DNA of 12,783 nucleotides from JAAYXU01 sp050942555 (GTDB lineage Bacteria > Bacillota > Clostridia > Christensenellales > UMGS416), in the NCBI GenBank assembly GCA_050942555.1, contig JBMNNN010000042.1, forward strand, positions 1 to 12,783. The letters run 5' to 3'. The notes under the pieces were generated by a model. It was not told the origin of the DNA. It saw only the letters and a list, made by a program, of their open reading frames with translations, and did not search any database. A program made the position numbers and the translations under genes. Positions 6,312 to 12,057 of this stretch are shown here, one piece after another (the first letter of the stretch is position 1; every line of letters begins with the position of its first letter).

Positions 6312-8147
6312 TTATTTCCCCGCGTCCGACAAATCTTCCGCTTTCGGCCGCGAAAGGTCGATGAGCCGGGGAAGCCTGTCGGTCCCGGGCGCGTGCCCCA
6401 GCCACTCCTGCGCAGGGACCTCAAAGCGCGTGTTGGCCCAGGCGAGGAGCTGCGGCTGCCGCATCGCTGCGTCCACGACCATGTAGCGCACCCGTCCCTG
6501 CTCCACCAGAAGTATGAGCGTCTCCGGCGTCAGATAGCGATCGCTGCCATCCCTGCCCCCGGCAATGATGACCGCCTCGCCGCTTGCCAGCATCATCGGC
6601 GCGCCGCGCTCCCCGCTTCCCACGACCGCTATGGCCTCGCACTCCCCGCGGTTATCCACCAGATAGCCAACAAGCGGATCCGCGCCGGGCCCGGGCGGCC
6701 TTTCCCGGAGCATCGGCCCGGCTATCGGTTCGGGCGCGTCGCCGTACATAAGCGGCGTGCCCGCCCAGACCGCCGCCGGCGTCAGCAGCGCCAGGAGCGC
6801 CAGCGCCGCCGCCCAGCTTCTGGCCGGGCGAAAAATGCCATCGGGCGCATACCGCAAAAGCGCCAGCGCCAGCGCGCATCCAAGCGCAGCCAGCGGCGCG
6901 AATACCAGCCATTCGTTCCAGCCCTGCATGTTCCGGGTAATCCACTTGAGCTGCCAGAAAGCCGACACGGCCAGCGCCGCACACGGGATGAGCGGATAAA
7001 ACCGCTCCCTGCGGTAAAGCGCGACGCAGGCCCAAAGCCCCAGGCCGCAGCACCCGGCTATGGCCGGGGCGGCCATCACGAGCAGGCCGGTGCGCGGCGC
7101 TTCGCCCGAAAAGGAAAGCGCCGCCCACACCGCGGCCAGCCAGACGAGCCACATCGCCGTGCCGCGGAAGACCCCCGATTTCCTGCCGATGATCGCCATC
7201 ACGAGCGCCAGGGATCCGCCCAGCGCGGCCGGGGCCATCATCCACGCGATCTGGCCGCCCCACACCGGCCCGAAAAAGCGGCCGACGCCCGGCTCCCCGG
7301 CGAACGCCTCGTCGGCCGGCGGACCCGTATCCCAGGTTATGAGCGCAAATGCCGAGTTGTTTCCCGAGCCGCCGATCCACGGCCGCTCCGCCTCGTCGGT
7401 CAGCGTTACCGCCGTCATCCAGGCTGCCCCCGTCGTGACCAGCACGATCAGCGCGCATAGGAAATAGACCGCCCGCCTTGGCAAACAAGGCTTCGCGGGA
7501 CTGTCCGGATCGGGAATGCGGATAAGATACGCGGCGGCCATCGCGGGCAGCGTCCACAGCGCGCGCAGCGACCCGATATGAAACCCCAGCCCGATTAAAA
7601 ACGCGCCCAGCGCCGGAAGCCCCGCGCCTTCCCCGCGCACCGCGGCGGCTGAGAACGCCCAGGCCGCCAGCATGAGCAGGAACAGCAGCTGCATGTCGGT
7701 CGCGGTGCTGCGGGCCGATGCCGCGAATATCGGCGTTGCGGCCAATACGAGCGCGCCCAGCAGTCCGCACCAGCGGCCAAGGCCGTCGTCGCCCGCATTG
7801 AGGCGGATCAGCCTGTACAGTGTATAGCACGAGCCCACGGCGGCCAGCGCCTGGGGCAGCCTGAGCGCCGAGGGCCCAAATCCGAACACCCTGGCGAAGA
7901 GCGCCTGTATCCACAACCCGAGCGGCAGCCTGTCCACTGACACAAACCCCAGCGGATCGGCAGAGGCATAGAAGAAATGACGCCACGACAGCGTCATGCT
8001 GCGCACCGCAACCGCGTCGTATGGGTCGCCAAAGCCCGCTTCTTCGAGTAGAAGCGCGTACAGAAGCGCCGATGCCGCCAGCACGGCGCCTGCGAGAGCG
8101 CGGTGCGGGGGTTTGACCGTGTCCTGCGGCTGCGTCATTGGCTCCAT
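6312..8147 (-). CDS. GT39-family polytopic glycosyltransferase (YkcB/YycA type)
   Basis: A 611-residue membrane protein with about ten to twelve hydrophobic segments over residues 17-470 and a soluble, probably extracytoplasmic, C-terminal domain of about 120 residues. Diagnostic stretches: DPYDAVAVRSMTLSWRHFFYAS at 41-62, VDRLPLGLWIQ at 71-81, FGFGPSALRLPQALAAV at 88-104, the acidic residue Asp151 in STATDMQLL, RPWIGGSGNNS at 255-265, and a C-terminal GGRDGSDRYLTPETL followed by VRYMVVD. These enzymes move sugars from polyprenyl-phosphate donors to acceptors at the outer face of the membrane. Some usual family residues differ (VDRLPLG for the more common VDKPPLG; DPYD for NPYY), so activity needs care. 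Start is ambiguous: ATG 8147 has GGAGG only 3 bases away, ATG 8138 has it 12 away. It lies just after the rpsR terminator and has no obvious promoter of its own. Confidence 0.85.
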   Translation of the reverse strand: MEPMTQPQDTVKPPHRALAGAVLAASALLYALLLEEAGFGDPYDAVAVRSMTLSWRHFFYASADPLGFVSVDRLPLGLWIQALFARVFGFGPSALRLPQALAAVGSCYTLYRLIRLNAGDDGLGRWCGLLGALVLAATPIFAASARSTATDMQLLFLLMLAAWAFSAAAVRGEGAGLPALGAFLIGLGFHIGSLRALWTLPAMAAAYLIRIPDPDSPAKPCLPRRAVYFLCALIVLVTTGAAWMTAVTLTDEAERPWIGGSGNNSAFALITWDTGPPADEAFAGEPGVGRFFGPVWGGQIAWMMAPAALGGSLALVMAIIGRKSGVFRGTAMWLVWLAAVWAALSFSGEAPRTGLLVMAAPAIAGCCGLGLWACVALYRRERFYPLIPCAALAVSAFWQLKWITRNMQGWNEWLVFAPLAALGCALALALLRYAPDGIFRPARSWAAALALLALLTPAAVWAGTPLMYGDAPEPIAGPMLRERPPGPGADPLVGYLVDNRGECEAIAVVGSGERGAPMMLASGEAVIIAGGRDGSDRYLTPETLILLVEQGRVRYMVVDAAMRQPQLLAWANTRFEVPAQEWLGHAPGTDRLPRLIDLSRPKAEDLSDAGK

Positions 8148-8171
8148 TTTCCTCCGTCACGGCTCAGTAAC

Positions 8172-8198
8172 AAAAAACTCCTCCGCGCGGGAGGAGTT
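8172..8198 (-). terminator. Intrinsic terminator of the rpsF-ssb-rpsR operon
   Basis: Minus strand: AACTCCTCC (8190-8198) pairs perfectly with GGAGGAGTT (8176-8184) around a 5-base CGCGC loop and runs into six U (complement of A 8172-8177). It begins 14 bases after the rpsR stop. Confidence 0.92.
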
Positions 8199-8211
8199 CC
8201 GACAGGCTTTT

Positions 8212-8460
8212 TCAGTCCACCGAGTAGGGCAGCAGCGCCATTACCCGGGCCCGCTTGATGGCGATGGACAGATGCCTCTGGTGATAGGCGCATGTGCCCG
8301 ACATGCGGCGAGGCATCATCTTGCCGCGCTCGGTGATGTAGCGGCGCAGCTTGTTGGTATCCTTGTAGTCTATATCCCGCACCTTATCCACACAGAAGGA
8401 ACATACCTTCCGGCGGCGGCCACGGCCTTTGCGGTCGCGATCGTGATTGTATTCTGCCAC
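8212..8460 (-). CDS. rpsR: 30S ribosomal protein bS18, zinc-binding (C+) form
   Basis: An 82-residue protein, standard length. The N-terminal tail is very basic, and the core DYKDTNKLRRYITERGKMMPRRMSGTCAYHQRHLSIAIKRARVMALLPY is highly conserved. C20 and C23 (CSFC), with C57 and H60 (CAYHQR), give the four-ligand pattern of the zinc-containing form of bS18; many bacteria also carry a cysteine-free copy for zinc starvation. It binds 16S rRNA together with bS6. It is the last gene of rpsF-ssb-rpsR, 31 bases after ssb, and is followed at once by a strong terminator. Confidence 0.97.
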   Translation of the reverse strand: MAEYNHDRDRKGRGRRRKVCSFCVDKVRDIDYKDTNKLRRYITERGKMMPRRMSGTCAYHQRHLSIAIKRARVMALLPYSVD

Positions 8461-8491
8461 GTTTTAGCCTCCTAGCTGCTGTTGTCTGCCG

Positions 8492-8938
8492 TCAGAACGG
8501 CAGGTCTTCGTCGATTTCGTCGGTCTGGGGCGGCGCGCTCCTGACGGGTGGCTTGCTGCGCTGTGAATAGGATTCGCGCGGTATATCCTGCTGGTAACCG
8601 TCGCCGCTGTCCTCGCGGCCGGCGATACGGTTTAAAAACTTCACCTCTTCGCCCACGATTTCGGTCACATACCGGCGGGTGCCATCCTGCGCATCATAGC
8701 TGCGGGTCTGTATGCTCCCCGATACAGCCACCTGGCTGCCCTTGCGCAGGTATTTGGCGCAGTTTTCAGCCTGTGTGCGCCAAACAACGACGGGCAGGAA
8801 ATCCGCTTCCCGCTCTCCCTGTTGATTGGAAAAACGGCGCGTAATAGCCAGCGTGAAATTACATACGCTTATTCCGCTTGCCGTGGTCTTTAGTTCGGGG
8901 TCTCTCGTCAGATTGCCGATCAAAAAACACTTATTCAT
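8492..8938 (-). CDS. ssb: Single-stranded DNA-binding protein
   Basis: A 148-residue SSB. The OB fold occupies about residues 1-105, starting MNKCFLIGNLTRDPELKTTASG and including FLPVVVWRTQAENCAKYLRKGSQVAVSGSIQTRSY near 47-81. A short disordered linker follows, then the acidic tip DEIDEDLPF that recruits partner proteins to single-stranded DNA. It coats ssDNA during replication and repair. Start ATG 8938 has GGGAGGGG about 9 bases upstream. It lies between rpsF (20-base gap) and rpsR, the normal order in Bacillota, and is driven by the promoter at 9315-9343. Confidence 0.98.
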   Translation of the reverse strand: MNKCFLIGNLTRDPELKTTASGISVCNFTLAITRRFSNQQGEREADFLPVVVWRTQAENCAKYLRKGSQVAVSGSIQTRSYDAQDGTRRYVTEIVGEEVKFLNRIAGREDSGDGYQQDIPRESYSQRSKPPVRSAPPQTDEIDEDLPF

Positions 8939-8958
8939 TCACATGCCCCTCCCTGCTG

Positions 8959-9246
8959 TCAGTCATCTTTGCGTATAACCATAAACCGCATCACATTCTC
9001 ATCGTTCCGGAAATTGCGCTCGAGTTCGGCCGTAAAGCCCGGCTCGGCCGTAAAATTCATGAGCACATAATAGCCGTCGTTCCTGTAATTGATGGGATAA
9101 GCCAACCGGCGCTTTCCCCACTGGCTGATTTCGTCCACCGTGCCCCCATTGTCGGCGACCAGCGATCCATATTTCGCGACCTGGGCGGCGATGGCTTCCT
9201 CATCCTGCTCGGCCTGTAAAATGTAGAGAACCTCATACTTATTCAA
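8959..9246 (-). CDS. rpsF: 30S ribosomal protein bS6, TTG start
   Basis: A 95-residue protein starting MNKYEVLYILQAEQDEEAIAAQV, with ISQWGKRRLAYPINYRNDGYYVLMNF near 40-65 and ending NDENVMRFMVIRKDD, all typical of bS6. It binds bS18 and 16S rRNA in the platform of the small subunit. A longer reading would begin at GTG 9255, but that GTG lies inside the AGGAGGTGAT ribosome binding site. TTG 9244-9246 is 8 bases after AGGAGG and gives the usual N-terminus, so I use it. It is the first gene of the rpsF-ssb-rpsR operon, with a near-perfect promoter and a leader of about 60 bases that may be regulated by the bS6:bS18 pair. Confidence 0.95.
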   Translation of the reverse strand: MNKYEVLYILQAEQDEEAIAAQVAKYGSLVADNGGTVDEISQWGKRRLAYPINYRNDGYYVLMNFTAEPGFTAELERNFRNDENVMRFMVIRKDD

Positions 9247-9308
9247 TATTATCACCTCCTCGGACTTAAGCGGCCCCGGATCATCGTCCGGAGCGAAGAT
9301 GGTTCCAG
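9247..9308 (-). promoter_or_regulatory. rpsF leader with alternative hairpins, possible bS6:bS18 control site
   Basis: About 60 transcribed bases precede the TTG start. Two stems compete: CCGGA with TCCGG (9287-9291 with 9276-9280, 6-base loop), and CGGAC with GTCCG (9286-9290 with 9261-9265) enclosing GATGATCCGGGGCCGCTTAA. The second ends directly against the AGGAGG ribosome binding site (9255-9260). In many bacteria bS6:bS18 represses its own operon by binding a leader stem with an exposed CCG; a CCG is present here, but a match to the full motif was not established. Confidence 0.4.
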
Positions 9309-9314
9309 GAACGA

Positions 9315-9343
9315 ATTATAACACGGGTTTTTTACCAATGCAA
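9315..9343 (-). promoter_or_regulatory. Sigma-A promoter of rpsF-ssb-rpsR
   Basis: Minus strand: TTGCAT (-35, 9338-9343), a 17-base spacer, and a perfect TATAAT (-10, 9315-9320) preceded by TGT, an extended -10. Transcription should start near 9308. Confidence 0.88.
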
Positions 9344-9501
9344 GCATTGAAAAGGGGCAATCGGGTGAAAATACCGCTATTTCACGCATACTGGGCCCGG
9401 TGTCCGGATATGCTGTAATAATCAGGATAGCCCACGCAATGAAACTGTATGAATAGGACAAGCGCCTGCCCGAAAGACTTGGCGTAAGGAGGTATCAGGG
9501 T

Positions 9502-10029
9502 ATGGCCAGATTCGGAGAGAAATTCAGCAAACTTGCTTCGGACACGAAAAAACAAGCCCAGGTCATCGCGGAAACAAACAGGCTCAACGCGGCTATCCGC
9601 CGGGAGGAAGACGCGATACAGGCCGTCTATACGGAAATCGGCAAGCAGTATTTTGAAACCTGCAGGGACGACGGGGACGCTCCCCAGGTGCTGCGCGCGA
9701 TGATGGACCGGATAGCGAACCATCTATCCCGGATCGGGGAGATGCGCGCAAGGCTGCTGGAGATCCGCGGCGTAAAAACCTGTCCCGGATGCGGCGCAGA
9801 GGCACAGATCAAAGCGCTATTCTGCAGCAACTGCGGACACGGCTTCCGCGCTTCCGAGCCCGAGCAGCAAACCCCAGCCGAACCCCAACCCGTCCCCCAA
9901 GCTGAACCGCAGCCCGTCCCCCATGCCGAGCCGCAGCCGGCGCCGGACGGGCAGGTCTGCTCGGCCTGCGGCCAACCGCTGGCAGAGGGTATGAAGTTCT
10001 GCGGCCACTGTGGACATCGCCAGCAGTAA
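9502..10029 (+). CDS. Coiled-coil protein with two zinc ribbons and a Pro/Gln repeat linker
   Basis: A 175-residue soluble protein. Residues 1-90 are charged and helical, probably coiled coil, and resemble a widespread but uncharacterised family in Bacillota (MARFGEKFSKLASDTKKQAQ, then LNAAIRREEDAIQAVYTEIGKQYFE). A first zinc ribbon follows with C94, C97, C108 and C111 (CPGCG, FCSNCG). Residues 117-150 form a Pro/Gln/Glu-rich linker with three octapeptides AEPQPxPx. A second ribbon has C153, C156, C167 and C170 (CSACG, FCGHCG). The family usually has one ribbon at this position, so the second ribbon may be a later addition. Function is unknown; protein or nucleic-acid binding is the usual inference. 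AAGGAGG at 9486-9492 is 9 bases before ATG. It is divergent from rpsF and convergent with rpmA; no convincing promoter was found in 9344-9485. Confidence 0.85.
   Translation: MARFGEKFSKLASDTKKQAQVIAETNRLNAAIRREEDAIQAVYTEIGKQYFETCRDDGDAPQVLRAMMDRIANHLSRIGEMRARLLEIRGVKTCPGCGAEAQIKALFCSNCGHGFRASEPEQQTPAEPQPVPQAEPQPVPHAEPQPAPDGQVCSACGQPLAEGMKFCGHCGHRQQ
9877..9948 (+). repeat. Three 24-base in-frame repeats encoding AEPQPxPx
   Basis: Three consecutive 24-base units (9877-9900, 9901-9924, 9925-9948) code for AEPQPVPQ, AEPQPVPH and AEPQPAPD. The units differ mainly at third positions, so the peptide pattern is kept while the DNA has drifted. They form the linker between the two zinc ribbons. Confidence 0.85.
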
Positions 10030-10034
10030 TCAGT

Positions 10035-10070
10035 AAAGCGGCTCCGCGATTGCGATTGCGGGGCCGCTTT
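10035..10070 (+). terminator. Strong hairpin after the zinc-ribbon gene, likely terminator
   Basis: A 13-bp stem with one G-U pair: AAAGCGGCTCCGC (10035-10047) with GCGGGGCCGCTTT (10058-10070), a 10-base loop, 5 bases after the stop codon. The U tract is only the three T in the stem foot, so termination efficiency is uncertain. Confidence 0.6.
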
Positions 10071-10245
10071 GAAGGGTACAATCTTACAGCATTTTGGATG
10101 CCTGATACAGTTCTTCTTACCCGGGAGTGTCTTCATCACTTCTGTATTCCAGAATATCTCCCGGCTGGCAGCTCTGCATATTGCATCCAGAGTCGAAAAC
10201 CGTTAGTGGGAAATCAATTTATGGCAAAGAGCAGGATATCCGTTC
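10071..10245. other. Unassigned intergenic segment with nested inverted repeats
   Basis: About 175 bases between two terminators. CCGGGAG (10121-10127) pairs with CTCCCGG (10158-10164), enclosing TTCTG (10140-10144) with CAGAA (10150-10154). A separate hairpin follows: CTCTG (10172-10176) with CAGAG (10188-10192). No credible reading frame stays within the segment and I recognise no RNA family. Confidence 0.4.
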
Positions 10246-10272
10246 AAAAAAAGAGCCGCTGCGAAGCGGCTC
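10246..10272 (-). terminator. Intrinsic terminator of rplU-rpmA
   Basis: Minus strand: GAGCCGCT (10265-10272) pairs with AGCGGCTC (10253-10260) around a TCGC loop, followed by seven U (complement of A 10246-10252). It starts 8 bases after the rpmA stop, so no obgE is co-transcribed. Confidence 0.93.
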
Positions 10273-10280
10273 GGTCCCGG

Positions 10281-10550
10281 TCATGAACCGGTCTGTTCCT
10301 TTGGATAGACGCTGACCTTTTTGCGGGTCTTGTCCTTGCGCTCGAACTTCACCACGCCGTCCACCATGGAAAACAGCGTATCGTCGCTGCCTATTCCCAC
10401 ATTGTTGCCGGGATGAATCCGGGTACCGCGCTGGCGGACCAGTATGTTGCCGGCCAGTACGAACTGACCATCGCCCCGCTTCACACCGAGACGCTTGGAC
10501 TCGCTTTCGCGCCCGTTCCTCGAGGAACCTACGCCTTTCTTGTGCGCCAT
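10281..10550 (-). CDS. rpmA: 50S ribosomal protein bL27 without cleavable N-terminal extension
   Basis: An 89-residue bL27 beginning MAHKKGVGSSRNGRESESKRLGVK, with GGD-like GDGQFVLAGNILVRQRGTRIHPGNNVGIGSDDTLF typical of the family. The N-terminal tail reaches the peptidyl-transferase centre. Most Bacillota bL27 proteins start with an extra segment ending in FF/A that the protease Prp removes; here the protein starts directly at the mature AHKKG, as in Gram-negative bacteria. ATG 10550 has GGAGGTGA 7 bases upstream. It lies 29 bases after rplU, with no room for prp (ysxB), and is followed by a terminator instead of obgE. Confidence 0.97.
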   Translation of the reverse strand: MAHKKGVGSSRNGRESESKRLGVKRGDGQFVLAGNILVRQRGTRIHPGNNVGIGSDDTLFSMVDGVVKFERKDKTRKKVSVYPKEQTGS

Positions 10551-10579
10551 TTCTTCACCTCCCGAATGGTTGATCCCGG

Positions 10580-10891
10580 TTATCCGTTGATCGCCGTTAT
10601 TTCCACATGCGTATAGGGCTGCCTATGTCCGGTCTTCTTGCGCACGTTCTTCTTGGGCTTATACCGGAAGACAACCAGTTTTCGGCCCTTGACGTGCCGG
10701 AGCACCCGGCCTTCGACGCTGACGCTCTCGACGATCGGAGTGCCGATGCGCACCGTTTCGCCGTCGCTCACCATCAGCGCGTCGAACCGTACCGTCTCGG
10801 TGCTGCCCTGCGGAAGCTTCTCCACGTAAATGCTGTCTCCTACCGATACGCGATACTGCTTTCCGCCGGTCTTGATCACCGCATACAACAA
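10580..10891 (-). CDS. rplU: 50S ribosomal protein bL21, TTG start
   Basis: A 103-residue bL21 with the usual opening (M)YAVIKTGGKQYRVSVGD, the central VRIGTPIVESVSVEGRVLRHVKGRKLVVFRYKPKKN near 46-81, and the closing KKTGHRQPYTHVEITAI. It binds 23S rRNA beside bL20. There is no ATG: two TTG codons in a row (10889-10891 and 10886-10888) are the only reasonable starts. AGGAGG at 10900-10905 is 8 bases before the first and 11 before the second, so the first is used. It is transcribed from the strong promoter at 11016-11044 through a leader of about 118 bases. Confidence 0.96.
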   Translation of the reverse strand: MLYAVIKTGGKQYRVSVGDSIYVEKLPQGSTETVRFDALMVSDGETVRIGTPIVESVSVEGRVLRHVKGRKLVVFRYKPKKNVRKKTGHRQPYTHVEITAING

Positions 10892-11009
10892 GGTCTACAC
10901 CTCCTGTGCCGATCTCGCCATGACAGGGCGGAGCGAAGCTCTCTTGACAGCCCTTCCTGAGCGGAAGAAGAACCGCCGAATCGTAAAACCACGTTTCAGC
11001 GGTTCTCCA
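10892..11009 (-). promoter_or_regulatory. Long structured leader of rplU-rpmA
   Basis: About 118 transcribed, non-coding bases. AGAACCGC (10999-11006) pairs with GCGGTTCT (10969-10976) over a 22-base loop containing CGT/ACG. Downstream, GGGC and GCCC enclose GAGC-TTC-GCTC before the ribosome binding site. bL21 leaders with control function are known in some Bacillota; a match here was not established. Confidence 0.4.
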
Positions 11010-11015
11010 GCCGCG

Positions 11016-11044
11016 ATTCTACCATACATGAGCCGTTCTGTCAA
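11016..11044 (-). promoter_or_regulatory. Sigma-A promoter of rplU-rpmA
   Basis: Minus strand: perfect TTGACA (11039-11044), 17-base spacer, TAGAAT (11016-11021) preceded by TGG, an extended -10. This is one of the strongest promoters in the window. Confidence 0.9.
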
Positions 11045-11130
11045 ACAAAAAAAGTAATTTGCAGGCGAAAGCATTTGTTCCCTGATATAAGGGAAATCAG
11101 ATATATAAAAGCGTGATAAAATCAGGTGCG

Positions 11131-12006
11131 CTACCGCCTGCCCCATATGAGCGCGCCCGCGATGATTTCCAGATTCCCGCGCATGACGCGCAGGTATTCC
11201 CCCGCGTCCGGGGTCTTAACCGTATCGGGAGCGATCAGCATCGGGTCCAGCTCGATGAGCGGCACACCGGCCTGCGCCGACACCGCCTCCGCGGCGGCCG
11301 GATCGGCTCCCCGCTCGACGATGAGCAGGCTGACCTGCCGTTCCCGGCATACCTGTACGAGTTCGGCCAGCCGTTTATCCGAAATATGTATCTCCTCCGA
11401 GCGGGTCACGATATCGGCCACCTCGAGCCCGTATGCCATACACATCGGCGCGAACGATTCACGGAAGAGCACCACGGCGCGCCCTGAAGCCCCGGCCATC
11501 ATCCGCTCATAGAGCGCATTCAGTTCCTCAAGTTCCCCTATATAGAAGCGGGCGTTGGCCCGGTACGTTTCGGCGTTCCCGGGATCGTATGCCGCAAGCG
11601 CCTCGGCGATACGTCCGACTTCCCCGATATGCCCGGCCACGTCGGTCCACGGACAGCCCCTGGGCGGCTCTTCCCCGTCTGCATGCAGTATTGCCGTATC
11701 GGGAAACTCCGCGCGGATATTTTCCAGGCAGGGCTCCAGGCGGCCCGACGCGATAAGGATAGCCGTGCAGCCCAGTATCGACCGGTCCTCCCGGGACAGC
11801 GCCGCATCCGTGGCGGGGTCCTCGAGCGACAGCATGCCCCGGGACAGTCCGGCTGTCCCCGCGACCCGGTCGAGCGCCAGATACAGCGGGTAAGCCGTAG
11901 CCATGACCGCGCAGTCCCGCCCCTCATGGTATGCGCAGCCCGGCAGCGCCGCGACGATGAGCGCAGCGACGATAAGCGCTGCAAAGCGTACCGATGCCTT
12001 TCCCAT
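11131..12006 (-). CDS. ZnuA-like (cluster A-I) metal-binding lipoprotein with altered ligands
   Basis: A 291-residue secreted lipoprotein: hydrophobic signal at 8-22 and lipobox LPGC with Cys24. The remainder follows the layout of zinc/manganese-binding ABC components: DPATDAALSREDRSILGCTAIL (63-84), SGRLEPCLENI (87-97), CPWTDVAGHIGEVGRIAEAL (118-137), a long helix near 140-172, FRESFAPMCMAYGLE (181-195), and LAELVQVCRERQVSLLIVE leading to IELDPML (251-257). The three histidines that normally hold the metal appear replaced: DPH reads DPA65, the DPHxWxDP histidine aligns with Cys118, and HDAF reads RESF with Arg182; the aspartate in ELDP (254) remains. Metal binding is therefore changed or lost. 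No ABC permease or ATPase gene is adjacent. Start ATG 12006 has AAGGAGGG 8 bases upstream. Confidence 0.8.
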   Translation of the reverse strand: MGKASVRFAALIVAALIVAALPGCAYHEGRDCAVMATAYPLYLALDRVAGTAGLSRGMLSLEDPATDAALSREDRSILGCTAILIASGRLEPCLENIRAEFPDTAILHADGEEPPRGCPWTDVAGHIGEVGRIAEALAAYDPGNAETYRANARFYIGELEELNALYERMMAGASGRAVVLFRESFAPMCMAYGLEVADIVTRSEEIHISDKRLAELVQVCRERQVSLLIVERGADPAAAEAVSAQAGVPLIELDPMLIAPDTVKTPDAGEYLRVMRGNLEIIAGALIWGRR

Positions 12007-12031
12007 GGGCAGCCCTCCTTCCCGGTGCCAT

Positions 12032-12057
12032 ATTATAGCATAAATTCACAGCGTCAA
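12032..12057 (-). promoter_or_regulatory. Extended -10 promoter for the ZnuA-like lipoprotein
   Basis: Minus strand: TGC followed by a perfect TATAAT (12032-12037). A TTGACG (12052-12057) lies upstream, but the 14-base spacing is too short for a normal -35, so recognition probably depends on the extended -10. The start of transcription would be about 20 bases before the ribosome binding site region. Confidence 0.6.

Noticed and set aside
6652..8160. A 502-codon minus-strand frame overlapping the glycosyltransferase in another phase, and a 355-codon plus-strand frame at 6393-7460
   Set aside because: Both are Gly/Ala/Arg-rich shadows. The glycosyltransferase frame carries the YkcB-type motifs and regular membrane helices.
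9344..9485. Promoter for the zinc-ribbon gene at TTCACG (9381) with TATGCT (9409), or near TATGAA (9448)
   Set aside because: The spacing is 22 bases in the first case and there is no -35 in the second; neither is convincing.
9627..10139. A 170-codon minus-strand frame with several cysteines
   Set aside because: The cysteines are an antisense reading of the zinc-ribbon gene; there is no supporting start site or domain.
10127..10315. A 62-codon plus-strand frame starting at GTG 10127
   Set aside because: There is no ribosome binding site, and it runs through the rpmA terminator into the antisense of rpmA.
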